Shown in pieces: positions 1 to 7,013 of a stretch of DNA of 10,669 nucleotides. The position numbers and the translations under genes are program-made. The stretch comes from Bacteroidota bacterium (GTDB lineage: Bacteria; Bacteroidota; Bacteroidia; Chitinophagales; Chitinophagaceae): NCBI GenBank assembly GCA_023429985.1, contig JAEZCV010000033.1, forward strand, positions 1 through 10,669, read 5' to 3'. The first letter of the stretch is position 1. Every line of letters begins with the position of its first letter. The notes beneath the pieces are model-generated. The model had not been told where the DNA came from and searched no databases. It saw nothing but the letters and a program-made list of their open reading frames with translations.

Positions 1-402
1 TTATTTCTTTTTCAGGTTGTTGATTAAGGTTTGAATCTTATCCAGCTCCTCGGGAGATAAATTTGAATCTCCATTACCCAATGCCTGCAAAACTAACTGG
101 GACGACGATCCGCCAAATAAAGAATCGATCATTTTATTTAAAAGGTGTTTTTGCGTCTTTTCCCTGTTTACCGCAGGTTGATAAACATGGGTCCTCATCG
201 ATTCGTCACGCTTCACAAGGCCTTTTTCATGCATGATCTGCATAAGTTTCAGCGTAGTGGTATAGCCAACATCCTTGGTCCGCGACAGCATTTCATGAAC
301 CTCTCTAACGGTAGCTACATCTTTGGACCAGAGAATATTGAGTATTTCCAGTTCACTTTCTGTTGGCTTAATATATTTTGCTGCCATAATCGGAATTTTC
401 AT
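1..402 (-). CDS. BlaI/MecI/CopY-family transcriptional repressor
   Basis: This is a winged-helix repressor of the BlaI/MecI family, 133 residues, a normal family length. The N-terminal domain (about residues 12-80) has the typical pattern: the SELEILNILW helix, then VREVHEML, then the recognition segment GYTTTLKLMQIMHEKGLV and a wing ending near HVYQP. The C-terminal 50 residues (KHLLNKMIDSLFGGS onward) form the helical dimerisation tail. Family members are dimers that bind a dyad over their own promoter and are often inactivated by a partner BlaR1/M56 membrane protease. Such a partner would lie just beyond the left edge, which is inference. The ATG at 402 gives MKIPIMAAK. A second ATG at 387 gives MAAKYIKPTE and fits homologues about equally well; neither has a clear ribosome binding site. 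A candidate autoregulatory dyad lies at 410-427. The physiological target cannot be read from the sequence; beta-lactam resistance should not be assumed. Confidence 0.93.
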   Translation of the reverse strand: MKIPIMAAKYIKPTESELEILNILWSKDVATVREVHEMLSRTKDVGYTTTLKLMQIMHEKGLVKRDESMRTHVYQPAVNREKTQKHLLNKMIDSLFGGSSSQLVLQALGNGDSNLSPEELDKIQTLINNLKKK

Positions 403-409
403 GACGAAT

Positions 410-427
410 ATACGACTGATTTCGTAT
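410..427. promoter_or_regulatory. Candidate BlaI-type operator (perfect 6-bp inverted repeat)
   Basis: ATACGA and TCGTAT form perfect 6-bp arms around the 6-bp spacer CTGATT. The dyad starts 7 bp upstream of the 402 start of the BlaI-type gene. BlaI-family repressors are known to bind dyads of TAC...GTA character at their own promoters, so position and shape fit autoregulation. Binding by this protein is inferred. Confidence 0.5.
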
Positions 428-532
428 CAACAAATAGCATTATCGAAATTTAATATTTATTAACATAAATTAACCATTAAAGGTTTGCTCACATGATAAC
501 AGGAATTTAAGGGGAGGGGGGTAAAACTATTT

Positions 533-558
533 AAATAATGGGATCATTATTTTCCCAT
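533..558. promoter_or_regulatory. Two overlapping dyads upstream of the pfkB -7 element
   Basis: Positions 533-552 read AAATAATG-GGAT-CATTATTT, a perfect 8-bp stem with a 4-bp loop. Positions 538-543 (ATGGGA) and 553-558 (TCCCAT) form a second perfect 6-bp dyad that shares bases with the first, so the two cannot form at once as hairpins. Both cover the place where a -33 element would lie for the pfkB promoter (-7 at 571-578). A regulator-binding site is a reasonable inference, but no known motif was recognised. Confidence 0.35.
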
Positions 559-570
559 CAATTAAAACAA

Positions 571-578
571 TAGATTTG
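571..578 (+). promoter_or_regulatory. Bacteroidota-type -7 element of pfkB
   Basis: TAGATTTG matches the TAnnTTTG consensus exactly and ends 3 bp before the ATG at 582. Transcription would start about 5-8 bp after it, so the mRNA would have almost no leader. No TTG is present at the expected -33 position (about 548-550, which reads TAT); the overlapping dyads sit there instead. Confidence 0.5.
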
Positions 579-581
579 ATT

Positions 582-1523
582 ATGACCAAAATCATCACAC
601 TTACTTTTAATCCGGTAATAGATAAAACATCATCGGTAAAACGTATCGTTCCCGATAAAAAACTTCGTTGTGAAACTCCTGGTTTTGCACCAGGCGGTGG
701 TGGAATAAATGTAGCCAGGGCATTGAAGAACCTGGGGGGGAAGGCCCAGGCAATTTATCCGGTGGGTGGTCATTCAGGGAAATTCTTAATTGACCTTATG
801 GCGGAAGAATCCATTGAAAGCATCACCACCGAAACGGGAAGTCGTACAAGAGAAAATTTTATTGTGGTAGATTCAGATTCAAAGCAGCAATACAGGTTTG
901 GTTTTCCGGGTGAAGCTATTTCTGAAAAAGAGCAGGAGAATTTACTTCAATTGGTAGATAAACAGGATATGGACATTTTGGTGGTCAGCGGCAGTTTACT
1001 TCCCGGAATGGATCCGGCGATAGTTGGCACAGTTGCCGGGATCGCAAAGAAGAAAAATGCAAAACTTGTTTTAGATACCTCTGGAGAAGCCTTGAAATCT
1101 TCTCTTAAAGCAGGCGTTTACCTGTTAAAGCCAAATCTTGGAGAGCTTAGTTCTTTGGTGGGAAAGGAAGAAGTTGGGGATGATGAAGTGAACGCCATAG
1201 CCAGGGATATTATCGAAAAGGGCCAGTGCGAAGTGGTAGTTGTTTCTATGGGTCCACAAGGGGCAAGACTTGTTACCAAAAATGAAATCCTGCATGCCGC
1301 TGCACCCATAGTAAAAAAAATAAGTACACTGGGAGCAGGTGATAGCATGGTAGCTGGAATGGTATGGGGATTGACGCAAAAATGGTCCATGACCGAAACA
1401 TTAAAATATGGAGTGGCCTGTGGAACAGCGGCAACCATAACTCCCGGATCTGAGTTATGCAGGAAGCAGGATGTTGAAAGACTGCTCAGGTGTATAGAAA
1501 TTACAAAAGCAGGAAGGTCGTAA
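582..1523 (+). CDS. pfkB: 6-phosphofructokinase II, PfkB (ribokinase-family sugar kinase)
   Basis: This enzyme phosphorylates fructose 6-phosphate to fructose 1,6-bisphosphate with ATP, the committing step of glycolysis. It resembles E. coli Pfk-2 along its whole length: ITLTFNPVID at the start, KKLRCE with the substrate-contacting lysine (residue 27), PGGGGINVARAL (37-48), SGEAL, KPN, VVVSMGPQGA and the ribokinase-family anion-hole and catalytic motif GAGDS (251-255, catalytic Asp254). The 313-residue length matches the family (E. coli 309). The ATG at 582 is preferred over an in-frame TTG at 576, because that TTG is the end of the -7 element and the ATG places the conserved N-terminus correctly. 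Tagatose-6-phosphate or 1-phosphofructokinase is less likely, given the Pfk-2-specific KLRC and PGGGGINVAR context. The gene stands alone, diverges from the BlaI-type gene and converges on hppA. Confidence 0.93.
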   Translation: MTKIITLTFNPVIDKTSSVKRIVPDKKLRCETPGFAPGGGGINVARALKNLGGKAQAIYPVGGHSGKFLIDLMAEESIESITTETGSRTRENFIVVDSDSKQQYRFGFPGEAISEKEQENLLQLVDKQDMDILVVSGSLLPGMDPAIVGTVAGIAKKKNAKLVLDTSGEALKSSLKAGVYLLKPNLGELSSLVGKEEVGDDEVNAIARDIIEKGQCEVVVVSMGPQGARLVTKNEILHAAAPIVKKISTLGAGDSMVAGMVWGLTQKWSMTETLKYGVACGTAATITPGSELCRKQDVERLLRCIEITKAGRS

Positions 1524-1526
1524 AAT

Positions 1527-1560
1527 AAAAGCCCCCGCCTAAGCAGGGGCGGGGAACTTT
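1527..1560. terminator. Bidirectional intrinsic terminator between pfkB and hppA
   Basis: The stem CCCCGCC (1533-1539) pairs perfectly with GGCGGGG (1548-1554) across an 8-nt loop. An A-rich tract (AAAA) lies on the left and ACTTTAG on the right, so a weak U-tract is available on both strands. It sits in the 59 bp between two convergent genes, where a shared terminator is expected. Confidence 0.7.
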
Positions 1561-1582
1561 AGTTGTCTCTCACAAAGCAGAA

Positions 1583-3802
1583 CTATTTTAATATAACGGT
1601 ATTCGGATTATGTGCTTGCGCTGTTACCTTAATAGACTGCTCCTTTTTTGAATTCGCTGCATTATCATCAATAATTTCTTTAGTTCCATACATTTCAGCC
1701 AGGGTAGGTGCAATTACCAGGCTTACAATGGACATAAGTTTAATAAGAATGTTCATTGAAGGACCTGAGGTGTCTTTAAACGGATCGCCCACGGTATCTC
1801 CCGTTACAGAAGCCTTATGAGGATCTGAACCCTTATAAAATTTCTCGCCATTAATATCTACTCCTTTTTCGAAGCTTTTTTTGGCATTATCCCAGGCGCC
1901 ACCGGCATTGTTCTGGAACATTCCCATCAATACACCACTTACAGTTGCCCCGGCAAGAAATCCACCCAGGGCTTCAGGGCCAACTAAAAATCCAATGATC
2001 AATGGCGAAACGATGGTGATAGCTCCAGGAAGCAACATTTTTTTAATGGAAGCTTCTGTTGAAATAGCCACACATTTATCATATTCAGGTTTGCCCGTAC
2101 CTTCCATAATTCCGGGAATGGAACGGAACTGCCTGCGTACTTCTTCCACCATGGCCATTGCAGCTTCTCCCACTGCACGAATGGCAAGGGAAGAGAATAT
2201 AAAAGGTATCATTCCACCTACAAATAAACAGGCAAGAACGTCGGCTTGGTAAATATCAATGCCATCAATACCTGCAACACCCACAAATGCAGCAAATAGT
2301 GCAAGGGCGGTTAACGCTGCGGATGCAATGGCAAAACCTTTACCTGTAGCAGCGGTTGTGTTTCCCACCGCGTCCAGGGTATCTGTTTTCTCTCTTACTT
2401 CTTTGGGCAGTTCGCTCATTTCGGCAATACCACCTGCATTATCGGCAATTGGGCCGAATGCATCAATGGCAAGTTGCATAGCCGTAGTGGCCATCATACC
2501 TGCAGCGGCAATTGCCACACCATATAATCCTGCAAATTCGAACGAACCCCAGATGCCACCTGCTAAAACAAGTATGGGAAGGAAGGTAGATTCCATACCA
2601 ACTGCCAGACCACCAATTACATTGGTAGCATGGCCTGTTCCCGATTGGCGTACAATGCTGTTTACCGGGCGTTTGCCCATAGCTGTATAATATTCGGTTA
2701 TGATACTCATTAGAGTACCTACAACCAATCCTAAAACAATGGCACCAAAAACCCCATTCTTTGTGAACTCAACATTTCTCAGCATCATGGTTTCCGGTAA
2801 AAGCCAGTTCACCAGGAAATAAGAAGCAATGGCAGTTAGTACAATGGATCCCCAGTTACCCATGTTCAATGCTTTTTGAACAGCTGAAGTACTTACGCCG
2901 GCCGCATCAGAAATGCGAACGAAAAAGGTTCCGATAATTGAAAATAAAATACCCACTCCTGCAATTACCATCGGTAAAAGGATGGGACCATAACCGCCAA
3001 AATTATCGGCGGAAATTGTTTCCTGTCCTAATACAATAGTTGCCAGAACCGTTGCCACATAAGATCCAAAAAGGTCGGCACCCATACCTGCCACATCACC
3101 CACATTGTCGCCTACATTGTCGGCAATAGTAGCCGGGTTGCGCGGATCATCTTCCGGGATGCCTGCTTCCACTTTTCCAACCAGGTCGGCACCAACATCG
3201 GCAGCTTTGGTATAAATACCACCACCTACACGGGCAAAAAGTGCAATACTTTCAGCACCGAGAGAAAATCCGGTAAGCACTTCAATGGCACGCAACATTT
3301 CACCTGAGTTAACGCCTGCATCGGCAGCAAACCATCCGCGAAGTATGATAAACAATCCACCCAGTCCTAATACGGCAAGTCCTGCAACACCCATTCCCAT
3401 AACGGCACCGCCGGTAAAGGAAACTTTTAAAGCTTTAGATAAAGATGTTCTGGCTGCATGTGCCGTACGCACATTGGCTTTGGTGGCAGCGCGCATTCCA
3501 ATATAACCTGCCAGTGCACTGAAAAACGCACCTACAATAAAAGAAACAGCAATTGACCAGTGGGAGTGTTCATTTCGTGTAGCCATAAAACCCAGGAGCA
3601 GGGCTACGATTATTCCAAAATAGGTGAGGATCTTCCATTCGGCCCTTAAAAAAGCCATAGCGCCTTCGGAAATGTAGTTAGAGATCTCTTTCATCCTGTC
3701 GGTACCGGCATCCTGTTTACTCACCCATATAAACTTCCATAAAGTGTACAGCAAACCAATTAAACCCATGGCGGGAACTAAATAGAACACGTAGGAGTTC
3801 AT
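1583..3802 (-). CDS. hppA: K+-dependent proton-translocating membrane pyrophosphatase
   Basis: This integral membrane enzyme hydrolyses cytosolic PPi and pumps cations outward. At 739 residues it is full length for the family, which normally has about 16 membrane helices and acts as a homodimer. Catalytic motifs are intact: DVGADLVGK (202-210), EDDPRNPATIADN (217-229), DNVGD, DAFGPIADNAGG (447-458) and GDTVGDPFKDTSGP (668-681). GNTTAATGKG has Ala484 and Gly487, where K+-independent enzymes carry Lys and Thr, so it should need K+. The usual gate glutamate of helix 6 (DLFES in Na+ pumps) is absent (DLFGSY, 243-248). A glutamate appears in helix 5 instead (LGAES, Glu184), the arrangement I recall for Flavobacterium-type H+ pumps, so H+ is the likely ion. 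A hydrophilic tail of about 30 residues follows the last helix. It is transcribed away from recF from a candidate promoter at 3899-3930. Confidence 0.97.
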   Translation of the reverse strand: MNSYVFYLVPAMGLIGLLYTLWKFIWVSKQDAGTDRMKEISNYISEGAMAFLRAEWKILTYFGIIVALLLGFMATRNEHSHWSIAVSFIVGAFFSALAGYIGMRAATKANVRTAHAARTSLSKALKVSFTGGAVMGMGVAGLAVLGLGGLFIILRGWFAADAGVNSGEMLRAIEVLTGFSLGAESIALFARVGGGIYTKAADVGADLVGKVEAGIPEDDPRNPATIADNVGDNVGDVAGMGADLFGSYVATVLATIVLGQETISADNFGGYGPILLPMVIAGVGILFSIIGTFFVRISDAAGVSTSAVQKALNMGNWGSIVLTAIASYFLVNWLLPETMMLRNVEFTKNGVFGAIVLGLVVGTLMSIITEYYTAMGKRPVNSIVRQSGTGHATNVIGGLAVGMESTFLPILVLAGGIWGSFEFAGLYGVAIAAAGMMATTAMQLAIDAFGPIADNAGGIAEMSELPKEVREKTDTLDAVGNTTAATGKGFAIASAALTALALFAAFVGVAGIDGIDIYQADVLACLFVGGMIPFIFSSLAIRAVGEAAMAMVEEVRRQFRSIPGIMEGTGKPEYDKCVAISTEASIKKMLLPGAITIVSPLIIGFLVGPEALGGFLAGATVSGVLMGMFQNNAGGAWDNAKKSFEKGVDINGEKFYKGSDPHKASVTGDTVGDPFKDTSGPSMNILIKLMSIVSLVIAPTLAEMYGTKEIIDDNAANSKKEQSIKVTAQAHNPNTVILK

Positions 3803-3880
3803 GCTATTTGTTTGTTTAAGTTAGTGATGGTCACACATCTATAATAGCGTGAACCATTGTTTTTTAGTTAATAATTATTG

Positions 3881-3896
3881 TCCCGTTTTTGCGGGA
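3881..3896 (-). promoter_or_regulatory. Small hairpin at the 5' end of the hppA leader
   Basis: On the plus strand TCCCG-TTTTTG-CGGGA forms a 5-bp stem. On the minus strand it would lie at the extreme 5' end of the hppA transcript if the promoter at 3899-3930 is correct, leaving about 80 nt before the ATG. A 5' hairpin could stabilise the mRNA. It lacks the U-tract of a terminator. Confidence 0.3.
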
Positions 3897-3898
3897 GG

Positions 3899-3930
3899 CA
3901 AAGATAGGGGTTGAGGTGCAAAACTTGCAA
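3899..3930 (-). promoter_or_regulatory. Candidate hppA promoter (TTG-N21-TATCTTTG)
   Basis: Read on the minus strand, TTG at 3930-3928 is followed after 21 bp by TATCTTTG at 3906-3899, an exact match to TAnnTTTG. The predicted transcript begins near 3892, about 90 nt upstream of the hppA ATG. A 13-bp palindrome, TGCAA-AAC-TTGCA (3917-3929), overlaps the -33 region and could bind a regulator. Confidence 0.55.
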
Positions 3931-3941
3931 GAGGTTATTTT

Positions 3942-3969
3942 GGTGAATAGTGAAGGGTGAATAGTGAAT
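3942..3969 (-). repeat. Heptamer array 1, four units, upstream of hppA
   Basis: Four consecutive 7-bp units (GGTGAAT, AGTGAAG, GGTGAAT, AGTGAAT on the plus strand) are the reverse complement of the TTCAC(C/T)A repeat in the recF leader. They end 11 bp upstream of the candidate hppA -33 TTG, in sense orientation with respect to hppA. With the recF array they form an imperfect inverted pair about 100 bp apart. Confidence 0.85.
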
Positions 3970-4034
3970 AGGGTTCCGTGCGACGAAGCTTTAGCGAAGG
4001 GGTGTGGTGAGGACCAAAGATTAGCTAGCAGCAA

Positions 4035-4065
4035 TTGAAAATATTTTTAAAAGATGCTATTTTTG
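4035..4065 (+). promoter_or_regulatory. Candidate recF promoter (TTG-N20-TATTTTTG)
   Basis: TTG at 4035-4037 and TATTTTTG at 4058-4065 have a 20-bp spacer, the same geometry and the same -7 octamer as the pdhA promoter at 5250-5280. Transcription would begin near 4070, at the first unit of the heptamer array, so the array would form almost the whole recF leader. The TTG here is therefore more likely a -33 element than a start codon. Confidence 0.55.
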
Positions 4066-4069
4066 CAAG

Positions 4070-4125
<56 letters not shown>

Positions 4126-4127
4126 TT

Positions 4128-5213
4128 CTGTCGCTATCCATCCAATCCATATCATTATTCCAGTTTAAAAATTATCCCAGCAGGGAATTCATTTTCCCGG
4201 AAAGGATTACGGGCATTTGTGGGCGTAACGGACTGGGAAAAACCAACCTCCTTGATGCCATCCATTATCTCTGTTTTACCAAAAGCTATTTCAGCCGCCA
4301 GGATGCTCAAAATGTTGCTCATGGAGAGAAGGGCTTTCGACTGGAAGGAAATTTTGACCTGAACGGCCAGAAAGAAAAAGCTGTGTGCGTTTTAAGAGAA
4401 ACAGGGAAAAAAGAATTCAGTGTGAATGGTGAGGCTTATGGAAAATTCTCTGCCCATATTGGAAGGTATCCACTTGTGATCATTGCCCCAGATGATATTC
4501 AGCTGATTATAGGCGCCAGTGAAGAAAGAAGAAAATTTATAGATACCCTGCTTTCGCAGCTCGACCCGGAATATCTCCGACACCTCATTGCGTATACAAA
4601 AATTTTACAGCAACGCAATTCCTTCCTTCGCAATTACCAGAAAAATTATTCTAAGGATCTGTCGGTGCTTGATATACTTGATGAGCAGCTTTCAACTTCC
4701 GGTGATCATATATTTGAAAAACGAAGAAGTTTTCTTCTTGAATTTCTTCCACAAGTAAAGCTGTTATATAATGACATCTGCCAGCGGTACGAGGACGTAA
4801 ACCTGTTATATGAATCGGAAATGCACAATCAACCGGTTTCAGAATGGCTGAAAAATAACCGCCAGAAAGACCTCATGCTGCAAAGAACCGCATCCGGAAT
4901 TCATCGCGATGACCTGATGATTCAACTTTCAAATCAGCCTTTTAAAAATATTGCTTCGCAGGGACAAAGAAAAAGCATGTTGTTTGCCCTGAAGCTTGCT
5001 GAAATGGAAACCATCAAAAAACAAAAATATTTATCACCTATATTATTGCTGGATGATGTTTTTGAAAAACTGGACGAGGAAAGGATCACTAACCTTTTAA
5101 CCCGTATAGTGGAAGATGAAGAAACCCAGGTATTTATTACAGATACCAACTGCAAAAGGCTGGAAGACAAGATAGCAGGGCTGAGTGGCACGTACCAGAT
5201 GATAGCGGTGTAG
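4128..5213 (+). CDS. recF: DNA replication/repair protein RecF
   Basis: RecF is an SMC-like ATPase that binds single/double-strand DNA junctions and, with RecO and RecR, loads RecA at gaps. Motifs numbered from the CTG at 4128: N-terminal SISLFQFKNY, Walker A GRNGLGKT (32-39), the RecF-typical DDIQLIIGASEERRKFID, SQLDPEYLRHL and LQQRNSFLRN, signature SQGQRKS (277-283), Walker B ILLLDD (305-310) with the adjacent FEKLD D-loop. The resulting 361 residues are normal for RecF. The start is the problem: the frame is open back to TTG 4035, but between there and the homology there is no ATG, GTG or TTG, only the heptamer array. ATT 4125 and CTG 4128 lie where the family's methionine is expected, so the coordinate given is the best guess. 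If TTG 4035 is used, the protein carries 31 extra residues, mostly repeat-encoded. No ribosome binding site decides between them. Confidence 0.93.
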   Translation: MSLSIQSISLFQFKNYPSREFIFPERITGICGRNGLGKTNLLDAIHYLCFTKSYFSRQDAQNVAHGEKGFRLEGNFDLNGQKEKAVCVLRETGKKEFSVNGEAYGKFSAHIGRYPLVIIAPDDIQLIIGASEERRKFIDTLLSQLDPEYLRHLIAYTKILQQRNSFLRNYQKNYSKDLSVLDILDEQLSTSGDHIFEKRRSFLLEFLPQVKLLYNDICQRYEDVNLLYESEMHNQPVSEWLKNNRQKDLMLQRTASGIHRDDLMIQLSNQPFKNIASQGQRKSMLFALKLAEMETIKKQKYLSPILLLDDVFEKLDEERITNLLTRIVEDEETQVFITDTNCKRLEDKIAGLSGTYQMIAV

Positions 5214-5228
5214 CGGTTGCGGCACCCA

Positions 5229-5263
5229 CTCACCATTCACTATTCACCATTGACTATTCAACA
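5229..5263 (+). repeat. Heptamer array 3, five degenerate units between recF and pdhA
   Basis: Units read CTCACCA, TTCACTA, TTCACCA, TTGACTA, TTCAACA. Two are exact members of the TTCAC(C/T)A family and three differ by one base. The array lies 15 bp after the recF stop and runs into the pdhA promoter. The fourth unit contains the TTG that serves as the apparent -33 element. Confidence 0.8.
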
Positions 5264-5280
5264 CTATTCCCTTATTTTTG
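5250..5280 (+). promoter_or_regulatory. Candidate pdhA promoter (TTG-N20-TATTTTTG), -33 within a heptamer unit
   Basis: TTG at 5250-5252, inside the variant repeat unit TTGACTA, is followed after 20 bp by TATTTTTG at 5273-5280. This is the same spacing and the same octamer as the recF promoter. Predicted transcription begins near 5287, leaving a leader of about 12 nt before the TTG start at 5299. It would drive the pdhA-to-EVE gene series. Confidence 0.6.
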
Positions 5281-5298
5281 CGGCTCAAAATCATAGCC

Positions 5299-6294
5299 TT
5301 GGCTACAAAATTTTCTAAAGAAACATATCTCTACTGGTACGAACTGATGCAGCTCATCCGCCAGTTTGAGCTTACTGCAGAAGAGAAATACAAAATGGAA
5401 GGCAAGATCCGTGGTTTCTTTCATGCCTATGTAGGGCAGGAAGCCATTGCTGCCGGCTGTATGACAGCAACGAAGCCCGAAGACCTTTTCATTACTGCCT
5501 ATCGCGACCATGGACTGGCTATTGCCAAGGGCATTTCTGTGAATTCCTGTATGGCTGAACTCTATGGAAAAGCCACAGGCAATGCCAAAGGAAAGGGTGG
5601 GAGCATGCACTTTTTTGGTAAAGAAGCCAATTTTTATGGCGGTCATGGTATTGTAGGTGCACAAATTGGTACGGGAGCCGGACTTGCTTTTGCCGAGCAA
5701 TACCGGGGAACCGATAATGTTTGTCTTACTTATTTTGGCGATGGCGCTGCCCGGCAGGGTATGTTGCATGAAACATTTAACCTGGCCATGCTCTGGAAGC
5801 TTCCTGTAATTTTTATTTGCGAGAATAATAATTACGCCATGGGAACTTCTGTAGGCCGTACTTCCAACATCACTGATATTTATAAACTTGCCGATGCTTA
5901 CGAAATGCCTGCCGATGTTATTGACGGCATGAGTGCGGAAGCTGTTCATGAAGGCGTGAGCCGCGCTGTGAAAAGAGCGAGAGAAAAGGGCGGTCCAACC
6001 TTACTTGAGATCAAAACCTATCGCTATAAAGGGCATTCTATATCAGACCCTCAGAAATACAGAACCAAAGACGAAGTGGAAGAATACAAAGGAAAAGATC
6101 CCATTTCCGCTTTATTAAAGAATATTTACGAGAATGGCCTGGCATCGGAAGAGGAAATCAGGCAGATTAACGAAAGAGTTGACAAAGCTGTTGAAGAAAG
6201 CGTGAAATTTGCCGAGGAATCTCCATGGCCCGACGACAGCGAAGTGTTGAAGGACATCTACGTAGATCAAAACTATCCATTCATAACCGATTAA
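5299..6294 (+). CDS. pdhA: Pyruvate dehydrogenase E1 component, alpha subunit
   Basis: This is the thiamine-diphosphate-binding alpha subunit of the heterotetrameric E1, which decarboxylates pyruvate and acetylates the lipoyl group of E2. Visible motifs, numbered from TTG 5299: GKIRGFFHAYVGQEAIAAG near 36-53, HGIVGAQIGTGAGLAFA, the ThDP/Mg motif GDGAARQG (147 onward) with CENNNYAMG (174-182), and the phosphorylation-loop-like YKGHSISDPQKYRT. Length is 331 residues, typical. The frame is open back to TTG 5278, but that TTG is the end of the -7 element. TTG 5299 gives MATKFSKETYLYWYELM, the usual N-terminus of Bacteroidota homologues as I recall them; ATG 5347 would cut into conserved sequence. 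The beta subunit and E2 are not adjacent. It heads a series of five closely packed genes. A branched-chain 2-oxoacid E1 alpha is a less likely alternative. Confidence 0.95.
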   Translation: MATKFSKETYLYWYELMQLIRQFELTAEEKYKMEGKIRGFFHAYVGQEAIAAGCMTATKPEDLFITAYRDHGLAIAKGISVNSCMAELYGKATGNAKGKGGSMHFFGKEANFYGGHGIVGAQIGTGAGLAFAEQYRGTDNVCLTYFGDGAARQGMLHETFNLAMLWKLPVIFICENNNYAMGTSVGRTSNITDIYKLADAYEMPADVIDGMSAEAVHEGVSRAVKRAREKGGPTLLEIKTYRYKGHSISDPQKYRTKDEVEEYKGKDPISALLKNIYENGLASEEEIRQINERVDKAVEESVKFAEESPWPDDSEVLKDIYVDQNYPFITD

Positions 6295-6316
6295 TTTTTA
6301 TTCAAAAAATCTATTC

Positions 6317-7006
6317 ATGGCCGTAGTAAAACAAGCCCGCCCCAAGGCTGAAAATGAAGTTGAAGTTGACAGAGCCCAGGATTTCTGGACAGCCAATGGT
6401 CGTAAGATCATGATCGCTGGCGCTGCGCTTATTATTTTAATAGGAGGGTATTTTGCCTATAACAGTTTTATAGTTGCACCTAAAGAAAAGAAAGCTTCTG
6501 AAGCTATTTTCAAAGCAGAAGAATACTTCCGCATGGATTCATTGCAAAAGGCATTGAATGGAGATGGACAGTTCCCGGGTTTTGAAAGAGTGATCAGCCA
6601 GTATGGTGGAACCAAAGCCGGCAACATGGCTAAGTTTTATGCAGGCAGCATTTATCTTCAGTTAGGTCAGCACGACAAGGCAATTAATTACCTGAAAGAT
6701 TTCGAAACCGATTCCGACCAGGTACAGGCAAGGGCATACAAGCTTTTAGCCGATGCTTATGGCGACCAGGGAAAAAATAAGGAAGCACTTGCCAATTATA
6801 AAAAAGCAGCTTACGAATTTGAAGACGAAGGACTGAGTACTTCAGAATATCTTTTTATGGCCGCTTATTTTGCCGATAAGGTGATGAACGATAAGGACCA
6901 GGCAATTGAGCTCTATAAAGAAGTAAAAACAAAATTCCCGCGTTCATCATTTGCAATGGAAGCCGACAGGTACCTGGGCGCTTTAGGAGTTTATGAAGTG
7001 GAATAA
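6317..7006 (+). CDS. Membrane-anchored tetratricopeptide-repeat protein (YfgM-like)
   Basis: This is a 229-residue protein with a charged cytoplasmic N-terminus (1-30), one membrane helix (about 31-50, IMIAGAALIILIGGYFAYNS) and a periplasmic region of TPR-type helices. Three repeats can be outlined: about 103-130 (AKFYAGSIYLQLGQHDKAINYL), 137-167 (AYKLLADAYGDQGKNKEALANY) and 178-208 (LFMAAYFADKVMNDKDQAIELY). The layout matches YfgM/TPR_21-type proteins, which in other bacteria attach to the Sec translocon and periplasmic chaperones. A scaffolding role is therefore plausible, but no partner is evident here. It starts 22 bp after pdhA and ends 7 bp before ribH. From memory, a TPR protein of this kind commonly accompanies recF and ribH in Bacteroidota, suggesting an old, conserved neighbourhood interrupted here by pdhA. 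Confidence 0.85.
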   Translation: MAVVKQARPKAENEVEVDRAQDFWTANGRKIMIAGAALIILIGGYFAYNSFIVAPKEKKASEAIFKAEEYFRMDSLQKALNGDGQFPGFERVISQYGGTKAGNMAKFYAGSIYLQLGQHDKAINYLKDFETDSDQVQARAYKLLADAYGDQGKNKEALANYKKAAYEFEDEGLSTSEYLFMAAYFADKVMNDKDQAIELYKEVKTKFPRSSFAMEADRYLGALGVYEVE

Positions 7007-7013
7007 ATAATTT

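Noticed and set aside
511..521. G-rich tract GGGGAGGGGGG as a G-quadruplex in the blaI-pfkB gap
   Set aside because: Only two separated G runs are present within reach, too few for a convincing intramolecular quadruplex.
1881..3506. Open frames on the plus strand opposite hppA (1881-2252, 2259-2690, 3285-3506)
   Set aside because: They are shadows of a long, Gly/Ala-rich, compositionally biased membrane-protein gene and their translations show no family motif.
4035..4037. TTG 4035 as the recF start codon
   Set aside because: It coincides with the -33 box of a promoter whose -7 lies downstream, and would add 31 mostly repeat-encoded residues with no RecF homology. It is kept as an alternative, not as the preferred start.
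5278..5280. TTG 5278 as the pdhA start codon
   Set aside because: These bases are the last three of the TATTTTTG -7 element, so they lie upstream of the predicted transcript; TTG 5299 gives the expected N-terminus.
5272..5949. 225-codon open frame on the minus strand opposite pdhA
   Set aside because: The plus-strand frame encodes an unmistakable E1 alpha; the antisense translation has no recognisable domain.
7007..7013. FMN riboswitch controlling ribH
   Set aside because: Only 7 bp separate ribH from the preceding gene, which leaves no room for an aptamer, and none of its conserved sequence was seen upstream.
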